Assembly (NCBI RefSeq): GCF_963662255.1
Contig: NC_085047.1
Span: forward strand, 104,960,181-105,024,180
Source of the DNA: Cinclus cinclus
Lineage: Eukaryota; Chordata; Aves; Passeriformes; Cinclidae
DNA: 64,000 bases
Direction of reading: 5' to 3'
Positions 49,901 to 60,870 of this stretch are shown one piece after another. The notes below the pieces were generated by a model. That model was not told where the DNA came from. It searched no databases and was given only the letters and a program-made list of their open reading frames with translations. How positions within the stretch are numbered: position 1 is the stretch's first letter; the number at the start of each line of letters is the position of its first letter. Position numbers and translations under genes: made by a program.

Positions 49901-52900
49901 TAACCCCTTCCCCAGCCTCTTTGGGGCAGTGACCTGTCCTGTGGTCTGAGAGTGACACCCATCACAAAGCCTCAGAGGAAATAGTCTCTGGATCACCTTT
50001 TGGATAGCCTTTGGGAATATGAAACTTATTATAAGAATCCAGGAAGCGTATTTTGGGACTGCACAAGATTTCTATGGGATGTTCTGGAGAGGAATTAGTG
50101 GGGAAAGGAATGTATCTAGCTGATTTTGGGAGGAAAAGAATTTGTGAAAAGGGAGGGGGTAAAAGGCTGGTTCCATGTAAAAAGGTGGCTGGACATGCCT
50201 GGCTCCTGGTCTCACCAGATCCCACTGTGAGAATTTAGGTATTTTTCCCAAATATGATCTTTTCTCCTGAGAATGAGGAAAATAACTTGTGAGAGATAAA
50301 ACTTCTAAAACAAAAGAAGCAAGGAGAAATAGGAAACATCATATTTAGGCTGGTGTTTCTTGTGGTACATTCATTCGTATTTTCTAGACGAATTAAGTAT
50401 TTTTATATTTCTATTTCTCTTTAATCAGTAAATGAATGACAGAAAGCAAAAATGTAAATAATGTACTGAGGTTTGCTTTTCTGGAGAATAGTTCTGCTTC
50501 CCTTGCTAAAGTGCCTATAGGTATTACTCTTAGGATAATTGTAGCATTTTATTGTGTTGGCAGATCCTTTATAATAATTTTTGTTCCCATTAAGCAACAA
50601 TAGTTGAAAGGAAGCCTTGGCTCAGGACACCTGTTGGCAGCCTCACTGTTGCTACTGAATAAGAATTGCAGCAGTAGTTGTCACTGCAGACAGGATGTCA
50701 CTGAAGAGAGAGCTGGCATTTTAAGGACTGCTGTGTGTTTGTAAAAGCTTGGCCCAGTCTGAGAGCTCTGCTTCATCCTCCTCGCACAGCTCTTGTTTTA
50801 CTTCTTGCAGTGACAGGAAGGAGGTGAATCACAGGACTGAGAGAACAGAACCCAAAAAAAAAGTGGGACCAGGGATCTCAGTTCCATTTTTATGATAAAA
50901 AATAAAGGGTTAGTATTAGTGATTTTCAAACCCATGACACTTATTTTCTGATTTTATTTACATTTATTTAAAATGCAGGCATTTTAATAATTTTGGGAAA
51001 AATGACAATATACCCAGTACCGAAGGTATTTACTTGGGGACTATGGTAGAAACAGTATTTTTAGAAAAAGGAAAAAAAATATTTAAGTAAATCCCTACTG
51101 TGTGGTGTTCATATGTTGCTGTGAATGCTACTTCTTTGCCTATTTTTTTCTGTCCCAGAGGGGTAAAACTTTAAATTGAATTGTTGTAGGGTCACACCTC
51201 TCATATAATTTGTATATATACACTGTGGATGAGATTATATTTTAATAATGGAAAAACTGGTTAGAATGTTATGAATTCACATGAAATATTAGAGAAGTTT
51301 TGAAATGGGGGGGGGGGGCAAAGCAGCAGCTAGAAGGAATACCCTTCTCAAATGCTACATCATGTCATACTCAAAACTGTGTTACTATAATTATAGGGCA
51401 ATGATAATTGGTTTTTTCTTTTTTGATATGGAATTGTATCAGTAATCATTCTGTGCTTCTTAAGTACAATCTCTCTTGTAGCACTCCTCACACAGTATAA
51501 CTGAAAGGCAAGATGTTGCATGCTTTTTCAGAGGACTCAGCTTTATGAATGTCTTTTAACTGAATAATTTTTTCTTAGAATGTTACGGCTCTGATAAGAG
51601 GACTTAAGTGCCAGAATCTGAAGGATAAAACTGAGAATGCAGGAGGACAAATAATATTATTGAGCCCAATTTCTTTAAAAAAAATTAAATTAAAGGCAGC
51701 TAGTGGAAAGTCAGGCTAAAGTTGAGGAAGAATATACAGCTGCCCTGACCACTCTGCCCATCTTCAGGCTGGCATTACAGGTTACACAAATGCCCTCAAC
51801 TCTGACACTAACTTATCAAGCATTATTGGTCTGGCACAGGGGCAATACACTTTCAGGTGACATACACTTTAAGTCTTACAACTTGTGTACTCTACTTTTT
51901 AACTCTGTTCAGCTTGATGCATTGATTGCCAAAAGCTTCTGCTTTTGAATAATTCAAGAAAGTCAGCTGTCAGTAGGTATATAATCTGGAGAATTACCTT
52001 TGTACTTTAAAAAATCCTCGAGTGTGTGCCAGAAACTGACTGAAGCTTAATTTTAAGTTATGAACTAGAGCCCAGCTTGCAGTGAGTTGTATTTATATGA
52101 ATAGACTCCATGGGTTTAGACTTCTCCCATGAGTTTTTTACATAGACTCCAATAGCATACTGAAAAACAGTTTCATGTAGAGTTATTGAACTCAGAGCTG
52201 ATAGGTCTGATGATTTCCATCAAGTTTTTCAATATGTCATGATACCTGAATGTCAATGATGCATTGCTGCAAAGCTGTGAGTATTGCCTGCCTAATTTTT
52301 TGTTATTGCAAGGCACTAGAGCCGCTTGAATTCAATCAATAAGTGAAAAGGTAAGAACTCCCTAAAAGAGGGAGAGAGAGATTTGAAAAACTTTCTTGGG
52401 AAATGTGGGCATCCTGGATTGCACACATCTGAAATATGGATGCAGACATTAAAATAAAATAAATAAAAGATATTACATATAATTAATCTGTATAAACTAA
52501 AACATATGGCTCATAAGCACATGGCAAGATTAAGCTGAAACCTAATACATGTAAAATGAATGCATATAAAAAGTCTGATGAACTCAAGGCACTTAACACA
52601 CTAAGTAACTCTTGAAGTCTTGAACAACACTATAAGCCTTATGGCCTCCTTGTAACTGAGTTTTTTTTTTTTTTTTAAGTATGACAGTACTGCTTGGTAA
52701 TCAAACCTCTGTTGTGTTCTGCATTCTGCAGGGATGTTATATGTAGACCTGCAGAGTCCACATTTGCTAAAAAGCTGGAAAAGGATTTTCATGCCTGCCA
52801 GAAATACATTGTTAATATGACTTATTGAATCTACATATACATTTATATGAAAACATAAATATATATCCAATATACTTGGATCTGGACTGCATTTTCTCTT

Positions 52901-52995
52901 TGGAAGCAGGATACATAATTTTTAATCTTTTAAAATGTGGATTAATATGTCTGCAGTCATTACGTGTATGATTAACAGCAATTTCTTCTTTCCAG
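46931..52995. other. Unique AT-rich non-coding stretch
   Basis: No gene recognised. It includes a 12-base G homopolymer at 51307-51318 and a T-run near 52661-52677. Strong isolated donors (e.g. GTGAGT near 49510, GTAAGA near 52351) lack good upstream exons. Confidence 0.55.
51307..51318 (+). repeat. Poly(G) homopolymer, 12 bases
   Basis: An isolated G12 run in AT-rich surroundings. It is sequencing-error-prone and probably length-variable. Confidence 0.85.
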
Positions 52996-53144
52996 TACAC
53001 ATTCAAAGCACTAGAATACAATGCATTTAGCAAGATGCCAATCCTCTCTTCTGCAATCCACCACGTGGAGGAAGAAATTAAGAGACATGAGGTGAGCAGT
53101 AATGCCAGTGCCACCAGGATGATTATGTTTCCTTTTATCTTCAT
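52812..53144 (-). other. 110-codon ORF with N-terminal hydrophobic segment
   Basis: The minus-strand frame begins MKIKGNIIILVALALLLTSC, a textbook signal-anchor or signal-peptide profile, followed by about 80 unremarkable residues. It overlaps the plus-strand exon candidate 52996-53091 in antisense, so at most one is likely real. No family is recognised, and the start context (T at -3) is weak. Hydrophobic stretches are common in AT-rich DNA. Confidence 0.12.
52996..53091 (+). other. 96-bp coding-exon candidate
   Basis: The acceptor tract AGCAATTTCTTCTTTCCAG ends at 52995, and the donor GAG|GTGAGC starts at 53092. The 96 bp are exactly 32 codons. Only one frame is open; the other two have stops. 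The open frame includes YTFKALEYNAFSKMPIL and ends IHHVEEEIKRHE, with protein-like composition and an amphipathic, acidic-basic helical end. I do not recognise the family. By chance at least one open frame in 96 bp is common (roughly even odds), so the splice signals and composition carry the case. No partner exon was found within the window. Confidence 0.3.
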
Positions 53145-53538
53145 CCAAACAACTCTCTTACTTTGCTAGTCTGCAGGTATGGGGAGAGGAAGACCGGGAT
53201 GCTCAAGAGTAAGAAGAGTGTGGTGGTCTCAGCTTTGGAGGCTTGGCCTGAATTTTACACCCCCCAGACATATGTCTCTTCCTAATCCTGTCAGAAAGGG
53301 GCCTCTGTGCTCATGATTTTTATCCCACTGTGGGGTCAGTTCTCATATGACTCTTAAGTTATTTTTCACTTTTCTGGTCCAGTCCAGCAACACAATGATG
53401 ACTGTGTTTTTATGTAAGGCAATTACATTTGAAAAGAAAAATTCAAAATTTGCTTGAGTTTCTGTTAACATGTGTTCTGCTGTACAGTCTCACTGAGGTA
53501 GAAGTCATAATTGTGGATGAGGTGGGAAAGTTAATTAT
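53092..53538. other. Unique stretch before LTR B
   Basis: No feature recognised. A reading frame starting at 53429 runs into LTR B but is open only because of the LTR sequence. Confidence 0.55.
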
Positions 53539-54246
53539 AAAGCTGTTGAGGGTTAGTTCTTTCTTTTTTTTCCCTCTGTGGAATTTTCCCCATTGTCATG
53601 CTAAGATACCTGTTGACTGGGCCCTGGTGACAAGGGGGAGGGGACGGGAGGGAAGAGGGAACCCCGCGAGATTCAAACAGCCAGAAGAGGAAGCGGAAGG
53701 CTGGGCCTCGGCCCATTTCCCCCGCGGAGTTCGGACGAGAAGGACGATCGCCGCCTGTGTCCCATCCCTGCCATCCCAGCGTAGGGAAACCACCATCGGA
53801 CCCTGCCCGGCTGTCTTCTCGCTGTGAACTACCACCATCCAGCACTCTGCTGAGCACCAGGACCCACACCGTGAGCAGAGAGCTCTCTCTCCATCTCTCT
53901 CTCCCCCTGGGACAGCGCTGCCATCACCCCCAGCCCTCCTGCGGCTCTGCGGGACCTGCCCGCCCCCAGCACCGGGAACTGCAGCTCAGGGAAAAGGTGC
54001 CTGCAGCCAAAAAACACTGGGACTGAGTTACTGTTCTGTTTGTGGGTAATTTCATAGCTGTTGTTGTTCTTGTTTGTCTTGTTAAATATACTAGTAAAGA
54101 ACTGTTATTCCTACCCCCATATCTTTGCCTGAGAGCTCTCTTAATTCCAAAATTATAATAATCGGAAGAATCACATTTTCTTTCAGTCCAAGAGGAAGCT
54201 TCTGCTTTCCTTGGCAAACACCTGTCCTTCAAACCAGGACAAAAGC
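53539..54246 (+). mobile_element. Solo LTR B with 5-bp target duplication
   Basis: The LTR proper is 53544-54241 (698 bp), starting TGTTGAGGG and ending AAACCAGGACA. It is bracketed by exact AAAGC repeats at 53539-53543 and 54242-54246. It is a near-identical second copy of LTR A in the same orientation, about a dozen substitutions apart by eye plus length change in the 5' pyrimidine tract. Different target duplications prove independent insertions rather than a segmental duplication. No internal region remains. Several differences from copy A are CpG-to-TpG/CpA changes, the signature of methylated-cytosine decay. ERVL-like affiliation is inferred from the 5-bp duplication. Confidence 0.94.
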
Positions 54247-54309
54247 TGTAGGTGTTTTTTTTTCTAGCTGTTAATTTTATTAATTTTCTGCCCTTTGAAC
54301 CATAAGAAT

Positions 54310-54540
54310 TGTCTTAGCTTTTTTTTTTCCTATGAGTATTCATTTATTATGCCCCTCACCTCCTTCCAAGTTACTATTTTTCCATCTCCACTTTTATTTC
54401 CTACCACTCCATTTCTGCTTCTCTTTCCCTCATTGCTCCACTCTGACTTCCTTCATAAAAATCTTATTTTCTATTTGTCCCTTACATCTCTTCATGTTTT
54501 TATCCATGCCAGCTCTTAGGCTTCTCTCCCCCTTAATATT
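54310..54540 (+). other. Pyrimidine-rich block
   Basis: A C/T-biased plus strand just downstream of LTR B, without a simple unit. It lies outside the target duplication, so it is pre-existing host DNA. The frames over it are Phe/Leu/Ser/Pro-rich artefacts. Confidence 0.55.
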
Positions 54541-56126
54541 GTTACCTAGTCTTGAGTATAACCTTGCCTAATTGTGCACCCTTCCTGCAAACCAGCCATG
54601 TAGCCATTGCTGAAGAAGTAATGCATAATCCATAATAATTAGCAGACTATAAAAAGTTTTGAAACAGTAGTTTTTTCCCTGATGGTGGGGTGAGATGTTG
54701 ATTTGAGCTAAAATATATTTTATTTAACTTTAAAACAATTGTCTTACCCAATTACAGTCATTTTTCTTTAGTTTTGAACACCAGCCTCTGGGCTAGGTCT
54801 AAGAGCATGTTTTATGTGGTCCTGTGCAGGGAGGTAAATCACAGAAAACACTCTTGGGCTTTTCTAGTTCCAACCCATTATTGTGTAGTGTAAAGGAAGT
54901 AGAAGGTATTTAACTGAAGCATAATTAAGACCGTACAAGTGTCTCAGAACATTTTCTAGTTGTCACATGAAAAAGGGAGATTTTCTCAACCCTTAGTGTT
55001 TGATTTGCCTGTCAGTGGCCCAGGAAAGCTGAGACCTTTGGGCCTGTCAGTGCCCTGTTAAGGGGACCCTTCTCTGAATAATCCTGCTGGGTCAGAGGCT
55101 GGTCTGACTGACTTGCCCAGGAACACACACCAGCAGCATAAGGGAGAAACCTCAGCAGGTTTTCCGCATTATTGAAGTATGTTCCCTGCTGCTGGTGACT
55201 GCCCGTGAAGGATTCACAGTTGATGGAATAACACTCTTTATAGCAAACTGTGTCACGTGAAAGTTTGATAATATCTGCCAGTGATAGTATCTGACTGTAA
55301 AAGTATATTCAAAGCAATGCACAGATGAGCTCCAATACCCAAGAAAAGCATTCAGCCACAGAGTGTGTCTCTTACCCAACAGGCAACCCTATGGGGTGAG
55401 GAGACACATTCAGCTCATTGATGGATACCAGCAATTACAATGGAGCCTTCCCTTACTTCTCCCCAGTCTCTACTTAGCTTTATACTATTTCTGCATGTTT
55501 AGGAAGAGCTTGAGTAACTCCAGTCATGCATACCTTGATTACTGATTGGTGTAACTCACTTTGCTCTTATAGGAGCAGTCAGTGAAACATAGAGCATGTG
55601 CACAGTGAGGGGTAGTTGTTCCTTGGAGGGGGTACCTTTGGGATGTAGGTGTGTGCTAATATTACAATTAGGTTATAATGAACCAATTTCATCTGAGGAG
55701 AGTGATTTCATTACGGCTGCTGGCTTGGCAGCAATACATCTCCTCCTCTCTCCCATGGCTGAGAGGTGTTGTGGGGTTTATCAGCTACAAAGCCCCACTG
55801 AGTTCCCCTCCCTACGAGGATTCCAACAGAGCCTGGTCATGGTGTCTCCACTCTGCTCCATGCTCCATTCCATCCCTCTTAGCAGGTGCTATGGTTGCAA
55901 ATCGTGCACACATGGAATCACCATGGGATAGGTTTCCAGTGTGCCAACCACATTCCATCCAGGGAACAGCAGCTGTATTTTACCCTATAATTTCTGTACT
56001 TTTATAACTTATGTTACAATGTGAATATAACCTCTCGGTTTCCTATGATTTTACCTCCAGCTGTCTTTCCACTTTAATTAGAAAGGCTTTCTTAAAAACC
56101 AGCTGAATCTGGGAGCACTGAGCTTC
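54541..56126. other. Unique non-coding stretch
   Basis: No gene or repeat recognised. Two overlapping plus-strand frames of about 110 codons (55596-55931 and 55678-56007) have no family likeness. Confidence 0.55.
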
Positions 56127-56171
56127 ACAGCTGTCCTGGTTTACAATACAAGATACATATTCTATTACCAT

Positions 56172-56287
56172 CTGAGAAGGGTGATCATCCTTATCTCTGT
56201 GGGAAATGTCTTCTGTTGATGGGCCATCACTGAGAAGGGTGATCATCCTTATCTCTGTGAGAAGTATCTTCTGTTAATGGGCCATTC
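56172..56287 (+). repeat. 58-bp tandem duplication in LTR C
   Basis: Two adjacent copies (56172-56229 and 56230-56287), each starting CTGAGAAGGGTGATCATCC and differing at a handful of positions. Each holds CTTATCT (56190-56196 and 56248-56254), the reverse complement of a GATA-factor site AGATAAG, and a TGATCA palindrome. Its position in U3 recalls the duplicated enhancers of retroviral LTRs. Confidence 0.9.
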
Positions 56288-56370
56288 AGTCCTACTGTAT
56301 AACTGATAAGATTACATCATCCCATTGGGAGATGCTCCAGCCAGGAGGACGAGCCAAGCTTTTCCTACCT

Positions 56371-56380
56371 AGATAAAAAC
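56371..56380 (+). promoter_or_regulatory. LTR C TATA-like box
   Basis: AGATAAAAAC lies about 180 bp upstream of the AATAAA signal, where an LTR promoter is expected. It is degenerate, and activity is inferred only. Confidence 0.4.
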
Positions 56381-56553
56381 TGAGGTTTAGACCACCAAAG
56401 GCAGCCTTTTTCCACTGGATTCCAGAGGAAGAACCAGGCTTTTTCCACATCGTCGCTGGACCCTTTGGAGGAAAACTGCACCAGCACCCTGACTGACAGG
56501 GTATCAGGTTGTATTCTGACTCTGTCAGTGGTTTTATTTTTATTATATGCAAT

Positions 56554-56559
56554 AATAAA
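56554..56559 (+). terminator. LTR C polyadenylation signal
   Basis: A canonical AATAAA followed by TTTTGTTTTG and a long T-run, which together form a full cleavage and polyadenylation signal. It is capable in principle of ending a host transcript on the plus strand. Confidence 0.6.
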
Positions 56560-56657
56560 GTATTTTGTTTTGTCTTTTTTTTTTTCTCTTCCCTATTAAA
56601 AATTTTATTACTGACTTGAAGTCTCACTGGTTTTGCTTTTCAAACCAGTACAACAGC

Positions 56658-59600
56658 CCTTTCATGTAGGGCTTGTACCAGGCAGACCTTATAAAAAGGC
56701 TTGACTAGGATGTAGCTTTGATATTTCAGTATGCCATATTAAGTAACTTTCAGAGCTTCTATTATTACTTAATTTGTGAGAGTATTTACTGAGTCTTTAT
56801 TAGAAGTAAGTTTCCAGGTTTCTCTGCTTTTATCTTGCCGCCTACAGTATTTAGTGAAGTCTAACTTGGAAGGAATTTTTTTGGCTTTATTCTCTAAGTG
56901 ATCCAGTCCTAACAATGAGTCCATGATGATCAATTTAATTTAATTTATGTTTTGTCATAAACTGTTACCATCTTGACTTGTCTGTGTAATATGCAGCCTC
57001 ACTCAAAAGATCTGTTGGATACATTTTCAATAGCTTTATGTGAGTCATTGTTCTAGAGGGAGCTTTTATTATGGATTGAATACCAAGGATGATACATTTA
57101 CATGTATAAGAACAGATACATGCTCTATTAGATTTATACCTGTTTCCTAGGTCTGCATATATTCACAAATACAGATTTGCATTAGTATGCATACAGACTG
57201 TCAGGTTCTTGGAGACAGAAGGATAAGAAGGAAACATTGGGATGCTGCCAAGAGGAACTACAGTATCTTTGGTCTGATTATTATTCATTATTTATTCCTG
57301 TTGCTGCATATGACAAGGTTGTTCATACACAGTTGTCCCTATCCTTGCATAGTCACTTAGGCTGCTTGCCTTTGTTCCATGTTAAAGCTGCAACTTCAAG
57401 AGCAACAGGATGTGAGAGAGGAGGAGGAAAGGTTGACTTCGGACATGCTGAAATGTCAAAAAAAGCTCATCTGAAATAAAAAGATGAATATCTACCAGCA
57501 GAAGAAATTATGTTTATCCTCGTGCAAGTACATGAGCAACTAATCAGCAAATAACCAAGAACATGGTACAGGGAGAGCAGTTTATAAACAGGTGAGACTG
57601 GACCACGATAATTAGAAAAGTAGACCAGATCTAATTGGAGACCTTCCTGCTAGAGCCATAGAAGTTAGGATTAAGGTGTGTGTGTGTTTGCTTGTCTGTT
57701 TCTGGCAACTGTTCTGTGTTGTTGGGGGCAGGCAGGACAAGCTGCTCAAGCATAAGGTTTTGGTGCATCTTGCCCCACCTTGCCATCTGCAGCATTTGTG
57801 GACATCTCTGCATCAGTCACACTGAGCTCCAGTTACATAGCCAAGGCATTCTGAGTTCAGTTTATCTGCTAGTTTTGTGTATCCACTTTAAGATGAATGC
57901 TGCTGTGGTTGTGCTCTCTCCACTCTCTGAAGTGAGGACCCTGCTCCTAGGGACACCTGCAGCACATACTGAAGATGTCTGTGAAAAATGACTTTCAGCT
58001 GAACTTTGGGAGCTGGCTGTGCTTCCTTTTGCCCTCAGTAAGCATGAGGCTAGCTGTACTGCCAGCACTATAGTGAAAGATTTGTATAAGAGTAATTTAT
58101 CTTACATTTGCAGTAGGATATGCCTGCACATGTGGCTGGTCACTAGTGTTCCATTGAGAGAAGCTGTCATGTGTGATGCAGTTATCCTGACAGGAAAAGT
58201 GCTTCCATTACTATTTTTTCTGCTACGTGAGTGAATATCAGCCAACGTGAGAAAGCAGCTTAGATTTTTCACTGGTATAAGCTTAGCGTCTGACAGGAGT
58301 TGACCCTATAGCTGAATCTGTGTGCAGGCTCAGATCTGGAACCCATGGAGGCATCAGTTCAGGAATCTGCTGGGATGGTCCCAGAGGAATAAAGTAGCAT
58401 CAGAGATGAAACAGGTGAGGGATGAGGGGTAGAGTCCTTCAGAAAGCATGTCAGAACACACAGTGTAAACTTGTTCCCCAACATTAACTCCACAGGAAAT
58501 TTTGGATGTCTAAAGTTTGATCCTGGCAACCATGTACACCTGAGAGCAAATGTAACTGATAAGCACACTCAAGTAAATTAAATGGTCATTATTTGATTTA
58601 AATTATAAAGTGAAATTAAAAAAAGAAATTTCAAGTTAGTTTCTGATTGCTATGTTTTGCTATGTTGAACCCGGCCAAAACATTTTTCTTTCATTTTCAA
58701 GTTCATCTTTGTCACCTCATCTGCTTGAGAAACTGTAACACTAAAATGGAACAAGGACAAACTTCATTTAAAAAGCAAGCTGTGTTTCACATCTACTGTC
58801 AGTGACAATAGCCAGCTTTTGATGTGTGATTTTGATAGCATCAAAACGAGAAAGCCTGGCAGTGATGCCCTGTTTGGTAATTTTAGAAGGAGGTTTTGGA
58901 GCTTACTTTGGGCTTTCTGAACTATTTGAATTATTTACTGGAAGCCACAGGCAAGTAGCATTTTTACAGTGTGTTAAAACCAAGCTTTGACATCTGAAAA
59001 TAACTCCTTTGGTACAGTGCTTGTCCTGCTTGATTCTCACATAAGCTGCATATTTATCATAGCTGAGTGATAAATGGCAAGATTCTGCTGTTTTATATGC
59101 AATGAAATGACAAGGTCAGTTTTAATTAAGCTGAGATCAAGCCCAGTCTGTATTGCACACTTCTGATTAGGTTACTTCAAATTAACATAAGTTTTTGGAG
59201 ACTTCACTAAAGTCAGTGGTGTTAAACACCAGCTGTGCTGGCAGATAAGCGTGGGATATAAGAAGGAGATAGAATTCACATTGAAATTAGCACTTGGCAC
59301 AATATAATTCTCTGATTGCAAACTATGCGAAGTTGCCTGTGCTAATTGGTTGATTTTATTTGAAGCAGATGTTGTTAGCTTTCCCACTAATGATCTGGAG
59401 AGAAATTTTTTTTGAAAGACATTCCATGTTAGGTTCTCTGCAGTATAATAAGCTAATTACAACTTTAAGTACTTGCAGTAATTAGCACAATGTGTATAAA
59501 GTGGTCCTGATCTTTTCACCCTGCTGTATTATTGTTAGGACATGTGAAAAACAAGAAAAAGAGAGCTAGCTGGATTCAGTTTCCCCATTCTAACTTTTTG

Positions 59601-60280
59601 TTTTCACAGACTTTTATATTAAGGAGATAATAAGCTAGACTTTTATCCTCATTTTTAAGCACACCAAAAAGTTTTAAACTTTTCTCCTGTTTCAACCTTA
59701 CTCTCTTCTCTAAATCAAATCTGTGTAGTTTTATCTATGTCTATTGAGGTAAAGTCTTCCAGCATCTTAAAAATCCCATTAGCAAACAGTTCTGTACAGT
59801 AATGGAGTATTTGTTCTCCATTAACTTATTTAATCACTTGCCCATGGGTTACCAAGATATAAGGTATATCTGACCTATAGAAAGAAAACAAACAAACCCC
59901 CCAGGAAACTTCCTTCTTTCAAGACCAATTGTGGTCCTTGTGGTTTGTATTGTCAGTGATTAAAAACTGCTGGCAGTTTGCAAAATAGATACAAGAAAAC
60001 CCAGCAAGCGATCCTGCCTGCAGAAAGAAGGAAAACCAAAATAAGTTATATGAAAATGGTGAATCAGATATTATCCTCATAATCTCTTCTGAAATTCAGT
60101 GTGACTTTTGCAGATGGTGGGTACACTCCAGAAATGGATGTTCTGAGAAAACAGCTTAAGGAGTATTCAAGTTTAGTTAGTGGTCTCTGGACATGGTTTG
60201 GTGAAACTTGCTCCTCGGAAACCTCCACCAGCTATTTACACTAAAGATGCTTTCACTTCCTAGAAGAAGTGACTGGAAGC
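56658..60280. other. Unique AT-rich non-coding stretch
   Basis: No gene recognised. A GTGTGTGTG run lies near 57676-57688. 58660-59160 and 59430-59500 have the homeobox- and GATA-motif-rich look of conserved non-coding DNA. Donor-like GTGAGA (57592) and GTGAGG (58411) lack paired exons. Confidence 0.5.
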
Positions 60281-60870
60281 CAGACAGAACCATTTGCACA
60301 CCTGTGGTCACATTTCCCAGTTCCCTGGTTTTGTGGGCTGAGGGATGACACACTCATTTGTCTTGGACATGTTATGCCATTTCAGGAATGCTTCCGTGGC
60401 CCTGGCCGCTCGTGGGACGCACATATGCTGCCAGAGACTGGTGCCACATGGCATCTCCTTGCCACCACTTGAGAGAAGGATTGGGGGACTGTCCCTATGG
60501 GTTTGTTTTCTGGGAAAATGATTTACTGCCCAGAACTGCAAGCACAGACATTTCCAGGCAGCAGGTGCCTCCAACAGGTGTTTTGTGGGGCTCTGGACAG
60601 AAGCCTGCTTAGGTGGGCTGAGCTGAGCTGTTTGCAGCCCTTGCACGGTCCCAAGAAGCTGCTTGCAAAGACTGGCACGGCAACAAAGAGGGGACAAAGT
60701 ACAACTCCCACAAAGTCTTTTGGGCAGACATGTGCAGGGATATCCGTGACACTTGAGGGGATAGAGCAGGAGGGAGCTGTTGACACCGGGCAGTTTGACT
60801 GGACCCTTGCTGTCTGAAAGATCCTCTCTGACAAAGTGCTTCAGGCCCAAATGTTTCTTCTTTAGACCCT
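60281..60870. other. GC-richer stretch with long minus ORF
   Basis: It is GC-richer than its surroundings, with six overlapping frames. The longest is a minus-strand frame of 180 codons (60308-60850), the longest non-repetitive frame in the window. It is Cys-, Leu- and Pro-rich with no discernible domain, signal peptide or conserved motif, and has competing frames on both strands. It is probably non-coding; a UTR or lncRNA exon cannot be excluded. Confidence 0.3.

Larger units (their letters stand above)
56127..56657 (+). mobile_element. Solo LTR C with 5-bp target duplication
   Basis: The LTR proper is 56132-56652 (521 bp), starting TGTCCTGGTTT and ending AAACCAGTACA; these ends are inverted repeats matching at 10 of 11 positions. 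Exact ACAGC duplications lie at 56127-56131 and 56653-56657. It differs from LTR A/B over its body but shares the AAACCA-type 3' end. A 58-bp tandem duplication lies in the presumed U3. A TATA-like AGATAAAAAC is at 56371-56380. AATAAA at 56554-56559 is followed by a T-rich downstream element. No internal region remains. It matches my memory of a passerine endogenous-retrovirus LTR family; the name cannot be given with certainty. Confidence 0.93.

Noticed and set aside
53429..53827. 132-codon frame sharing its C-terminal half with a frame in 25497-25697
   Set aside because: The shared part is LTR sequence present in both copies because of common ancestry. The N-terminal half is unrelated flank. 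It is not a gene.
25410..54241. One full-length provirus bounded by the two similar LTRs
   Set aside because: The 28-kb distance is far too long. Each LTR has its own matching target duplication on both sides, and nothing between them resembles retroviral gag, pol or env.
60690..60720. ZNF143-like core-promoter motif (ACAACTCCCACAA)
   Set aside because: Only a partial match to the consensus, with no CpG island or start-site context.
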